Shown here in pieces: positions 1 to 9,351 of a stretch of DNA of 13,068 nucleotides. The notes under the pieces are model-generated. The model did no database searches. It was given only the letters and a program-made list of their open reading frames with translations, and had not been told where the DNA came from. Numbering within the stretch: position 1 is the stretch's first letter; every line of letters starts with the position of its first letter. The translations under genes were made by a program, and so were the position numbers. This DNA comes from Gnomoniopsis sp. IMI 355080 (taxonomy: Eukaryota; Ascomycota; Sordariomycetes; Diaporthales; Gnomoniaceae): positions 1 through 13,068 of the forward strand of contig JAPEVC010000435.1 in the NCBI GenBank assembly GCA_027946555.1. The letters run 5' to 3'.

Positions 1-431
1 TTTCTATCCCCCCTCTCAACGCCTTTCCCCACACGCGGTTTTATTTTTATTTTTTTTATACCGTCTCTCCACGAAAAGCTGAGTCGACAACCTGTCGGCC
101 CCGCGCCCGCTTTTCGCCCGCCCAGCCGCCCGGCGATACCGAGTCGTTCGACGAGATACACGACCCGGTGTGGAAGAACAGCCCGTATCCTGGGAGGAAA
201 GAGGAAAAGTTTTGCACGTGCGAAGCCGGCGGGGTGTTGCACAATCGACGTTTGAGAGTGATGAGATGATGCATAGGATCATAGCATAGCTCACTACCCC
301 TCACGCAGGGCGATCTAAATCCAAGACAAACGGCAGAGACAAAAGAGAGTTGACAAACGTACGAGTCCGCTTGACGCCGGTGCTTCGATCCAATGCAGAG
401 GGGCGTGAAGTCATGGTGGGTGAGTGGGTTG

Positions 432-458
432 TTTGGTCCTTTTGGTCCTTTTGGTCCT
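432..458. repeat. Three perfect tandem copies of a 9-mer
   Basis: TTTGGTCCT occurs three times without interruption or mismatch at 432-440, 441-449 and 450-458. No gene is visible around it, so it is most simply a minisatellite seed in non-coding DNA. Perfect identity of the copies suggests a recent origin. Confidence 0.85.
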
Positions 459-2808
459 GCAGTAGCAATTCGAGTGAAGCGACGAGTGAGATGCTCTATG
501 AAGCTTGCAAAGCAGCTTTCCTGTGCTACTGTGGTGGACGAGTTGTAATTTACCGGGTGAATGGGGCGTTGTAGACTCGCTGACTGTGTTGTGTCGGAGG
601 AGAATGTCGGGGGCTTTCGAGGTCAGAAAAGTGTTGTTTTGATATACCATGTCCAGATGGGGGACCGGACTGCCGGACTATTTGCAGGTGTGCATTGTAC
701 GGGCGACACCAGTCAGGTTTTCTGATTGGAGTTTAGCGCTGGATGGGGAATTTCCGACCGCTCCTTCAAAATTGCCCCACCTAATCAAGCTGCATCATTA
801 TTATTGAACCTTAACTTTGCCAAAGGCCTCAGCCCCGACGCCCACCTCAGTAATGCACTTTTCCCTCGTGAGTGTCGGCGATGGCAAACTACTGTCCAGC
901 CATGCGCCTTTGTGTTCAGCGCAGAACATTCTTACCCTTTTGCAGACTGATCTGTCCGAGCAGAGATGGTTGCAACAGGTAACAATGTCCAACTGTCCAT
1001 GGTGTACCACAATCAAAACTTCTGATCCATTGTCGGAAAGGGCCACATTGTGCCGTGTCATGCAATGTCCGGCCGACACAGCTCGTACCTTGACTGCGAG
1101 CCATTAGAGCCATTGGGGCGTCTTAAATGCTTCACATTCTCACGTAAAAATAAAAATAAAAAGGAAGGAGTTTTTGAACAGCGGTTCAACTAGGCGGTCT
1201 GGAAGTACACCTCGAGTCACACTTCCAGTGTTTCCCAGATTGTGTCTCGTTGTTTGGAATACACATGGGAACCGCGTCGCGGTCGAAAGGTACCGTATCT
1301 CGCGTACTGCTTACTTACAATCTTTCCAAGGTCACAGCAAAATCGAACCAGTGATGAGCATAACAGGCTCCCGTTGCCAAATTGATGCACGCAATGGGAG
1401 GAAGGTCTTGTCACAATCCTGAAAGCTTGCTGGAGCGCACTCGCTTCGGTGTTGGAGGCCAAGAAGTCGAGTAGTTATAGTTTGGCCGAAGGTTGAGAAG
1501 ACTCGCGTCTTCTTATACTTCCATACACATGAGGCTGCCAGAAGTCTGCTAGAATTTCGGTCTCGGGGAGTCATCCGCTGCCTGCCCGTTCATAGAACGC
1601 AGAATAGCCCGATGATGCTAACTAACGCATTTGATCGGCGTTTCGTAGCGGTCATCAGGTACGATGTCGTCCATACTAGACCTGATTTGCTCTGTTTAGG
1701 CTCGGGATCCCGTGCTCGGTGATACTACTTCAGCTTTCCTCGAGCTTCCGAGTACAGCATGTCCTAATGGAGAGCGTATTGCGGAACCATCTGAATCTGA
1801 TTGACAGCTATCTCCCGTCCCAACTTCCATCGAAGTCAGATCAGATGGCTTCCGTTCGCATCAGCGCGCGCCAAGGTACCGTTGTAGTGGTGATAACATT
1901 CACACTATATAGCTCACAGACATTACGCAAAGCAAGTCGTAGATCTCTGTGACCAGATACCTAACAAGGCAGGATCGGAATACTGTAAGCACCTTGGCAG
2001 TATCAATTTTCCGGGCTGATACGCTTCACCTTCCCTGTGCTTTGCCAATGCTGAATTTTGCTTTACAACGCACAAAGTAGCAGTGCTACCCAGTGTTAGC
2101 CTCGCTCGCGGCAGGAGCGCCATTCTGCATAGTTCTGTATGTCCACTGCATCGTGACTTCTCGACATCAACAGCAGGTTGACACCGCTTGGGTGGACGGT
2201 TGTCTACTGTGTATTCCCTGCTGGGGTGTGTGGAGGAGACAGCCTACGTTTTGATCGACTCTTAGTCTTACACAGCCGACCTGCTACTGACTGGTTTCGC
2301 CAAGACGAAACTTGCCCACTGTTTCGAGCAGTTGCAAGGAAAATAAAGAAATGCTAAGCGTGCCCTCCACCGGAAGGTTTCTGAAGCTTGTTTTTCGTCT
2401 GAACGTACCTGACATGCTGTTGGTAACGTGCTCCAAAGGTGCTGTGGATTGGTTCCAGGCAGATACTGTGGACCCGGGGAAGTGGAGCCAGCATGTATAA
2501 GTATCAGACGGGCCACCTTTGTCCGGCCGATGAGGCTCGGGCCATGCGGCACCGGTCACGATAGTGGACCTGGACGGCCAGAGGTGATTATCATAGTAGC
2601 ACGTACTTATGAGGTACTCGATCTATACAGACTCTCACATGCATACAGCCATGCATTAAGGGTTGACGACGTGATGGCGTCGAAGGCTCGACGAAGATGG
2701 CAAATTGTACTCGGAGCTGCAAGTAATGGGGGTTCATACCAATGACGAGTTCTGCGACGAAGGCTGTTTCGCTCCCTCGAGGTTGTTCAAGGATGGGGTC
2801 GCTGGGAA

Positions 2809-2820
2809 CCCCCCCCCCCC
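2809..2820. repeat. 12-C homopolymer
   Basis: An uninterrupted run of twelve C lies in non-coding DNA. Such runs are prone to length error in sequencing and to slippage in the genome, so reading frames crossing it should not be trusted. Confidence 0.9.
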
Positions 2821-2844
2821 ACTTTTAGCAAAATGGTTCGGCAT

Positions 2845-2865
2845 AGGCGGCACAGGCGGCACAGG
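2845..2865. repeat. Short 9-mer tandem repeat (AGGCGGCAC)
   Basis: AGGCGGCAC is present twice in tandem (2845-2853 and 2854-2862), followed by a partial third copy, AGG. It lies in otherwise featureless DNA. Confidence 0.7.
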
Positions 2866-3900
2866 ACTGCATGGCGTTTCCTTGCTAGGGGGGGTTCAGA
2901 GCCAGAATGCGGGATATTTGTTCGAGAACAGCCGTCTGGGCAGACAGGCAGACAGCGTTCTTGATTATGCCTCTTCTCCTTCGCATAGCAAGTCGACATC
3001 ACGCCAACGGCAATGGGTATCAAAGCAAAAGGCCGTCTGCTGGGTCACAGAGAGAGGGAGTCTGGACTGTGAACGGATTCTTGTGGGAAGAAAGAGTAGG
3101 GTCATATTTCCAGGTTCGACACAAACCTTTTGGAGCAACAAAATACGAGTTTACTTTACCTGTGTGGGTGGACAGGTAAGCATGATTGGTGCGCCCCGCT
3201 CGCTCTTTTCCTCTGGCAGCCATGCAAGCGGCGCCTGAAGATATGCCCTACCATGTGCCAACAGGGGCACAGGGGGAGGGTTGGTGCGTCCGGACCCAGG
3301 TCCACTCTTTAGAATTAGAGTTGATGAGGCTCTGCGGTGGACCGTACCTTGTTTTCTGCCGATGCTCATATCCCGGTCCTGTCCTGTCCGTGTCCTGTCG
3401 TCTCGTCCTTGGATTGCACGCCATCTCGTCTCAACCCCAGCACTACTCAACTCTGATAGTAAGCTTAGACGGTTGTTCATCCCGAGCTGACCTGCCAGTG
3501 CCAGACACCGAGACTATGTCAGTGGGATTTCCAGCTGATCCAACCTCTGCTGTCACAAACGCCGTACGGAATCATTGGTCCCCTTTTCTTGACCTTTTTT
3601 TTCCTTCGCACATGTTAGTCATGGCTCAAGGGCCCGTCGTCATCGCCATGGTTGTAGTAGTTGTTGTTGTTGTCCAGTATCTACTGAGGCACTCCCGCAT
3701 TTCCAGTCACGTCCCCTTTCTACTCTCTCATATTTTTCCGAATGCTTTCATCTACACCCTACCTAAGTACCGTGAGTATGATCAGTCATTTGCAGGAACC
3801 ACTGTCCGGGGTTGCACGTACTTGCTACCACAGAGGCCACCGTGAAAATGATGCATGCTGAACCTAATGCCCGGGTTATATTCAAGGGTCCCTGTCGTTT

Positions 3901-4335
3901 GTTCTCCGTACTAAAATGACAGCCTTGCGGCCACAGCCCTTGGCTGTCCTCGGCTCTGCGACAAGCAATTCGTCGCATCCAGTATTCAAAACATCGGGAT
4001 CGCCATACCCAAGGTATACACCACAATCATCTCGTCCAAACGGCCATGCCCATGTCATTGACGTTGTCCATCAAACCCTTCCCGGCCGTGCCAAGATGTT
4101 TCCCGTTCCTCCATGCAGCTCATATAATTACTTCTCCTCCTCTGATCCTCTTCTTCATCCGTGGATACCTTCTTTCCTTTCCACCGACTAACGCCGTGCT
4201 TCCATTCGCTCTCTATTCCAAAGGAAGATCACGTTGACCGTGCCTTCTCTCACCTAGTACTTGTAATCATTACTGCGAGGCATTGAGTGTTCTTCGTTTC
4301 CTTTTTACCTTCCTTTTCGAATACACTCTTTCATA
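3901..4335 (+). promoter_or_regulatory. Presumed promoter and 5' leader of the secreted-protein gene
   Basis: Upstream of the ATG at 4336 there is a strongly pyrimidine-rich stretch (about 4128-4220, mostly C and T with CTCCTCCT and TTCTTC runs). A TATA-like TCATATAATTA is near 4117-4127, about 210 bases before the start codon. A second T/C-rich stretch (about 4288-4330) runs almost to the ATG. CT-rich tracts next to the transcription start are common in well-expressed filamentous-fungal genes. The actual start site and the regulators cannot be read from sequence alone. The start codon context has A at -3. Confidence 0.4.
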
Positions 4336-5591
4336 ATGTACTCAAAGGCTGTATTCAGCGTCTCGGCGCTCTTCGTTCTGGCCGCGGCCCAGAACAACAA
4401 CGGCAACAACAACAACAACAACAACGGAGGTAACAACAATGCCGCCGACAGCACCACTCTGTCCCAAAACGCCATCCAGACTGGCTCGTTCCTCGATGGC
4501 GGTGACGGCCTTGGTGCCGAGGATGGACAGGCCCTCTCCACGACCTCGAAGAACAACTTCATCAACTTCTGTGACGGCAAGACCCTCACCAACGGTCTCC
4601 AGATCACCGATGGGTCTTGTAACGGTATTGTGATGGGTAAGTGAACCGTTGGCAAAATACCGTGATGTTTTGGGGGGGCCCCCGCTGACGAGGGAAACAG
4701 GTGACATTCCCGCTAAGGCCGACATGATCTCTTCGATCCTCACATTCCCCAAGAACGGTGACAACATTGCTGCCGAGCAGGACTTCACGATCACAGTCCA
4801 GACTCAGAACCTGCAGGCTGGTGCCTTCACCAACGCAGACGCTACCTACTACTCGGCTCCTCAGCAGCTGAATGGCCAAGGTCAGGTCATCGGTCACACC
4901 CACATTACTGTCCAGGATCTGGGTAACTCTTTGAACCCTTCTACGCCACCTGACCCAACTCAGTTCGCCTTCTTCAAGGGTATCAACGACGCTGGCAATG
5001 GAAAGGGTCTCCTGTCCGCTGATGTTGCTGGTGGCTTGCCTGCTGGAAACTTCCGTGTCTGCACTCTGACCTCCGCTCAGAACCACCAGCCCGTCATTGT
5101 AAGTAACCGATATTGAGTTTTTTTTTTTTTTTTTTTTTTTTGTATTTGAGTGATGCTCTACGGGACACGAGCTGATACATGTGATGTAGATGCCTGTTGC
5201 CCAACGTGGTTCTCAGGATGATTGCACCAAGTTCACCGTCTCGGCCAACGGAGGTGGTAACGGAAACGCCAACGCCGGTAACGCCAACGCTAGCGGTGGT
5301 CAGGCGGCCGCTGCTGCTGCTGCGAAGGGCAACGCCGGACAGGCAAATGCTGGCCAGGCTAACGCTGGCCAGAATCAAGGCAACGCCTCCGGTGGTCAGG
5401 CTGCTGCTGCGAAGGGTAACGCTGGCCAGGCTAACGCTGGCCAAAACCAAGGCAACGCCTCCGGTGGTCAGGCTGCTGCTGCTGCGAAGGGCAACGCTGG
5501 TCAGGCTAACGGCGGGAACGCAAATGGCGGTGCTGCACAGAAGGGCAACAAGCGACGTTCTCGTCTCGCCACCCGTGAATTCATCGCCTAA
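4336..5591 (+). CDS. Secreted fungal protein with conserved four-Cys core and Gly/Asn/Ala/Gln repeat tail (three exons, 366 aa)
   Basis: The gene model joins exons 4336-4636, 4701-5098 and 5190-5591 into 366 codons plus TAA. Residues 1-18 form a signal peptide (hydrophobic AVFSVSALFVLAAA before Q19), so the product should be secreted or wall-associated. Residues 20-35 are an Asn/Gly tract. Residues about 100-250 are the conserved core, with GDIPAKADM, FPKNGDNIAA, GHTHITVQDLG, PPDPTQFAFFKGINDAGNG, GGLPAGNFRVC and MPVAQRGSQDDCTKF. Four cysteines (79, 95, 221, 245) could form two disulfides. I recognise the core from many ascomycete and basidiomycete proteins of unknown function, some labelled in databases, wrongly I believe, as 'ribosomal protein s17'. 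Residues 266 to about 342 are a repeat region, and a basic tail (KRRSR at 354-358) ends in REFIA. Splicing removes in-frame stops after both donors and joins the core exactly. No enzymatic motif is seen. Function unknown; the model is well supported. Confidence 0.92.
4637..4700 (+). other. Intron 1 of the secreted-protein gene (64 bp, phase 1)
   Basis: The donor GTAAGT is at 4637, the branch-like GCTGACG at 4684-4690, and the acceptor ACAG ends at 4700. Removing it turns GG|TAAGTGA, which would stop after one further codon, into MGDIPAKADM, matching the conserved start of the core. A G7C5 block (4672-4683) containing the 10-bp palindrome GGGGGCCCCC sits just upstream of the branch site. Confidence 0.9.
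5099..5189 (+). other. Intron 2 of the secreted-protein gene (91 bp, phase 0) with a T24 run
   Basis: The donor GTAAGT is at 5099, the branch-like GCTGATAC at 5171-5178, and the acceptor TAG ends at 5189. Retention would stop translation six codons in (TGA at 5114-5116). Splicing gives HQPVI-MPVAQRG, as expected for the family. Bases 5118-5141 are an uninterrupted run of 24 T close to the donor, an unusual position because polypyrimidine tracts normally lie near the 3' splice site. Confidence 0.9.
5286..5516 (+). repeat. In-frame coding repeat, units of 32, 24 and about 21 codons
   Basis: Within exon 3, three units start with NASGGQ followed by an alanine run, then KGNAGQ and further NAGQ steps, at 5286-5381, 5382-5453 and 5454 to about 5516. 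Alanine runs are 7, 4 and 5 residues long, encoded mainly by GCT. Units 1 and 2 end in NAGQNQG; unit 1 has one extra QANAG step. Units 2 and 3 are nearly identical in DNA over their first 20 bases, so expansion is recent or maintained by conversion. The translated region is low-complexity, probably extended and hydrophilic. Confidence 0.9.
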
Positions 5592-8500
5592 GCCAGGAGT
5601 ATTTGGACGATGAGTGTACACCGGGTGAAGAGCTGAGAATGCGCTGAGGGTTGCTGTTCCTGGCTAATACCCAGTTTGCCTATATGATGGGACTGGACGC
5701 CGAGGGGTTTTGAGAGATTACGGTGCTTAGAAGATGTGAAGTAAAGAAATTGGTAATGTACATAGAGCCGGCATGAGGTGTACGCAGCAATTGCAGGCTT
5801 TACACGGCTGCTTATTCTTCACTTGTCTTTTTCCTTTGCCTAGTTCCTATCAAGTTTCTAACTAGTCACTTACCTTATTGTTGTACATCTGTATTATGAG
5901 CTCCTGTGAAGTTAAGTGAAGTGGATACTCACTTAGTTCTCACTACTGAGTTTTGGTTGTTCCTCCCAAGTTTGGCAACTAGATCATCCGATTGTCTTGC
6001 CTCTCAAAGACGAGATGTCATCCAACAGCGAAATTCAAATTCATGCTCGAAAGTTAGCAGCCAGTCTTTCCCCAGAGTGTTAAGGTTGTCCACGGGTGTG
6101 ACGGCTTTGGGCATGTCCGATCGGCATGATCCGCGACATTTCGCATAGGCTAAAAACATCAGGCCGGCACATGGGAAATCTGAGACGAGAAACGTCCAGA
6201 TCTTCTTCGGATGATCCACCGTCCGTAATCCGCATCGCTCATGCAACTGTCCAATGACTTTGTTAGAATCGAAAGAAGCCATTGTAGACGCCGACAAATG
6301 ACAGGCCTAGATCGTTTTCCTGTAGCATCTGTTGTAGAGTACTTTTCGTGAGATTCTTGGGCGTAGCGACTTAAACAAATCACCTAAATTTATACTCAAT
6401 GATTTCGGTTCTCTGGTCTTCCTTTGTTAGGAGGAGGGGTTAGCAAAGGGCGTGTGAGTAGCTTGTCTGCGAATACTTTGATCAGTGACTACAATAAGCA
6501 GCATAGCTTTCTTCAAGTCATCAGTGTGCTCGGTCCCGGGTCAGTGGTTCGAATGCAGGTAGGCGCCTTGACGTTACAGGATTTTCTATGTACTTGAGGG
6601 TGGACGACTCATTATCAAAGCATACGTTGTGATATCTTCCTTTTCGCGTTTGCGTGCATGTAAAGTCACATTCAAACAAACAACTGTGATGTGCATCTTT
6701 CTCCAAGACTTGAACTGTATCTTGCCACGTGGGACTAGGGTTGTGGAAACTGAGCAACTTACTGTCCAGCTGGCTTGGCATAATGGCAGACTCTAATTAC
6801 GGGGTAATAAGCGGTTATGGCACAGGCAATCTCCCAAAAGCGAACATCCCATGACGCCGTGAGCGACCGTCTCCCGGGTGGTTGTATGAAAATTTCACGA
6901 GTACCTGGATAACCATCCAACAAGTGTCCAGAGTGATGATCTACATAGGGATTTATCCTCCAGTACAGGACGTTTGGTTCATCGCTACCTGCCTAGGTAC
7001 CTAGGTAGGTAGTCTAGGAGCTCTCTTTCGACGATTGCGTAGTTTGAATAGAGCCTCTCATCCACTATCTAACGACAAGGTCAATTAACGCGGAACACTT
7101 GGCAAATTAACCTGTTTTCTTAGGTAAAATGGTTGTTGACGAAGGTGTAGATCAGGACGCAACAGACTTTTGCGGTACGAACATAGCCCCAGCTGATGTC
7201 AACCAGAGCAGTCGGTTGACTTATATGTCTTTTGGGAACGCAGTTCGCTTTCCGGCTTCCAGCCATGCTGTAACACGACATACAGACTAGGTAGAAGACA
7301 AATTTCAAGACACAGCCTCCTTTATATATGTAAACTGCCTAACCTTAGAGCCTACGTACGGTTTGAGGTTATACCGGATAGAATTCATATCAGGTGCTTG
7401 TTGTTCGGGCGAGCAAAATTGACGCAAGGGCTCGCGAGCCCCGGGCCGAGCGTCTTTCAAGTCATTGTCATAGAGGACTCAGGAGCCGCGATACTTTCGC
7501 TCCTGGGGTCCTCCGGGTCCTACCAAAGCTGATCTAATGAGGTTGAATATGTAATTGGTATTTAATGCGTCGGTTTTGCATTCATTTACTTTTTTTTTGT
7601 TTTTGCGAAGCAACACAATTGAACAGTATGGTCTCAACCAAATCTAAGTAGGTTTCCGATAATTGCTTGTCCGTTCCTCTGTCTTCGGTGATACTATTCT
7701 ACATGGCTGTTCGTCAGCTCTGCTTGGCATTTGGATGATGTGAAAAGTATCCGTGAACGAAAGGATCGAGGATGACTTTTCTCAATGTGAACGCTATGGC
7801 AAAAAAAGAGGGTGAAACAGTGGGTCGTGATACTATGTATACTTGAAGGACCTGGAAGGATCGAAACAGCATCTTGCTCTCCGGAAAGAGCTTGTTTTTT
7901 GTTACCCGGTGTCGAATCTATCATAACAGTGAACCGGAATCGAAAAGGGGGGTGGATCGCTTAATCCAAACGTCATTCGCATGGACAGAGCAATATATGC
8001 AATCTATTACAACTGAGGGCCTGCTCTTGGTTATAGTATTTCCGGCAAGTTTTGCATGAGAACTGGATATGTAGCCTGCATTACAGCAGAACAGCTTCTT
8101 TGATCTACATGGGGCCCACCTGGGCAATCTGAGAACCTGTACAATTCAAAAACAGGAAGATGGCCGTGACATGAACTCTCTAGACGTGGAGAGTTCTCAG
8201 ATAATAAGTATACCTCTGAAGCTTCTGGAGCGTTCTCGCCTACTAACATTGCCCCTGCTCTCCATTGTTCGATTCACACCGCGTCGTCCCATGCGGTATG
8301 TTTTGTGCCTTAGCCTAGTGGCAAGATTATGTACATATATATTGGGCTTGATCTCATTCTGAACTCTCCGTTTTTGTCTACTCCTTCGGGGACTCTACTG
8401 GGGGAGCCCTATATCTCAAGGCAAACACAGGTTGGGCAGCCTTGCTTCCCATCACGCCTGCTGGCGCCATCCCAATACAAGTTGACAATGACCCAAGCTT
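5592..8500. other. Gene-poor interval right of the secreted-protein gene
   Basis: The first 200 or so bases should hold the 3' UTR and poly(A) site (A/T-rich TAAAGAAATTGG and TGTACAT near 5743-5763). Beyond that I see no gene I can defend. Minus-strand frames at 6004-6297, 6521-6781 and 7120-7308 and several plus-strand frames are short, show no recognised family, and some begin only at non-ATG codons. The notable structure is the near-palindrome at 6985-7012. A perfect 14-bp palindrome, GGGCTCGCGAGCCC, is at 7428-7441. No transposase, tRNA or terminal inverted repeats were recognised. Confidence 0.55.
6985..7012. repeat. 28-bp near-perfect palindrome centred on CCTAGGTACCTAGG
   Basis: The central 14 bases (6992-7005) are a perfect palindrome. 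Arms CTACCTG (6985-6991) and TAGGTAG (7006-7012) extend it to 28 bp with a single mismatched pair (6991/7006). A pairing this long is not expected by chance in 13 kb. Stacked CCTAGGTA/TACCTAGG words are, from general knowledge, frequent in intergenic DNA of Sordariomycetes; their role is unknown to me. It could be a MITE fragment, a cruciform-forming site or a simple dispersed repeat. Confidence 0.85.
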
Positions 8501-8505
8501 TTTGA

Positions 8506-9351
8506 CTGAAGCGTATATACAGACGCTTCACTTCAGTTCAAACAGGTGGAAGGTATTGGTTGTCTGCAGCCTCTAGTGTTGTCACGCTGAAGTGGATCGG
8601 CGAACCGCACGAGACACCTGCGACGGCATCATGTCCAGGTATATTTCATAGCAACGCTGCCCGGACACTCAAGAAGCAGCTTCCGGAAGACCGAAACATA
8701 TGGCCCGCTGACCCTGGACTCTGGCAGGAGGATGCCTGTGGAGCAATAGGAGGGCTTCATGACCTGGAAGATCACGAGCCCAAGCATGTCATACCAACAC
8801 ACCACAAGCTTTTCGAGGCGATTCACGCCGGCGGAATGTTTCGCATTATGCGCGATAACCACCATTAGTTCAAGCCTGATGTGCCGTCGACAATTCAAAA
8901 GTCCTTCCCGGTGCTGCTCAGGATGCAGTGAATGGTTGTGGCGGACAAATCGGCAGAGCACACTCATAACGCGGTCTCTCAATAACCCTTCGACGACGAT
9001 GTGGACGTCGTTGAAATATGTATAGAGCCAGGACGTGCGCAGATTTTTGGAAATGCTTCCACATTTGGCGACATCCGGACCAAAATATACGTTCACATTC
9101 GCACTCAAGGCAGGGGGCTAGGAACGGTTCAGCGTCACGGTTTTGGGAATGAAGGGCGAGATAACGTGCTAACCATTGTAATACCAGTCTACGAGAAAGA
9201 CTGACGTCCAGATATATTAGAAATAAATGAAGCTGTGTCCACTATCGTCGAGAAGATACGTCTCCAGCGAGCCACATAGGTCACCTCGGCGAAGGGCATA
9301 ACCGTCCCCGAGCTGGGAAACGCACCCAGATGGTATCGGCGTTACTATTGA
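8506..9351. pseudogene. Possible gene relic, strand undecided
   Basis: The plus frame starting at 8506 reads through about 280 codons with stops only at 8866, 8929, 8983, 9202, 9277 and 9349, about half the number expected by chance. Its translation has protein-like parts (LKKQLPEDRNIW, FDDDVDVVEICIEPG, DILEINEAVSTIVEKIRL). The minus frame in exact codon register is open for 160 codons (9108 to 8629). Over the part I tallied, it has G/C-rich and A-poor third positions, as expected of coding DNA, but no ATG at its start and no family I recognise. Codons in register on opposite strands share composition, so one true coding history would explain both. It may be a degraded gene on the plus strand, an exon of a minus-strand gene, or chance. 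I cannot name a product. Confidence 0.25.

Larger units (their letters stand above)
1..3900. other. Long gene-free stretch left of the secreted-protein gene
   Basis: I find no convincing gene in these 3.9 kb. Open frames exist, the longest being roughly 2705-3238 and 3186-3845 on the plus strand, but they lack a good ATG context, show no family resemblance or fungal-like codon bias, and overlap open frames on the other strand. The first 60 bases are T-rich, followed by a GC-rich stretch around 90-140. A palindromic GCACGTGC (E-box type CACGTG core) lies at 214-221. It could belong to the promoter of a gene left of the window, but nothing in the window shows that. Small tandem repeats at 432-458, 2845-2865 and 3660-3673 and a 12-C run at 2809-2820 are the only structure I see. 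A very short or multi-exon gene could be missed by eye. Confidence 0.6.

Noticed and set aside
2705..3845. Two overlapping plus-strand open frames of 177 and 219 codons.
   Set aside because: Their 5' ends lack convincing ATG starts, no domain is recognisable, and composition is not coding-like. Frames of this length occur by chance in 13 kb of about 50 percent GC. The poly-Val 'membrane segment' in the second is only a GTT repeat (3660-3673).
4342..5086. Long antisense frames opposite the secreted-protein gene (150 and 160 codons).
   Set aside because: They are shadows of the GC3-biased sense exons, and the sense strand has a signal peptide, splice sites and a recognised family core.
5286..5516. 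Kex2-processed repeat protein (KEP / repeat-peptide precursor) reading of the secreted protein.
   Set aside because: The repeat units are separated by single lysines (AAKGNAGQ), not dibasic KR or KK sites. Only one KR pair exists, after the repeats.
6546..6556. GGTTCGAATGC resembling a tRNA B-box (T-loop).
   Set aside because: No matching A-box, acceptor stem or cloverleaf could be folded around it.
7120..7308. Minus-strand 62-codon frame with a hydrophobic start and several cysteines, looking like a small secreted effector.
   Set aside because: It begins at TTG. From the first ATG the hydrophobic segment is lost, and there is no supporting codon bias or promoter.
7428..7505. Perfect 14-bp palindrome GGGCTCGCGAGCCC followed by a CAGGAGC/GCTCCTG hairpin.
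   Set aside because: Roughly one perfect 14-bp palindrome is expected by chance in 13 kb, and the hairpin stem is only 7 bp. No gene or T-run is next to it.
8173..8530. Two hairpins with 8-bp stems and 8-base loops (8173-8196 and 8507-8530).
   Set aside because: About four 8-bp inverted repeats with loops up to 20 bases are expected by chance in a window this long, and nothing in the surroundings supports an RNA gene.
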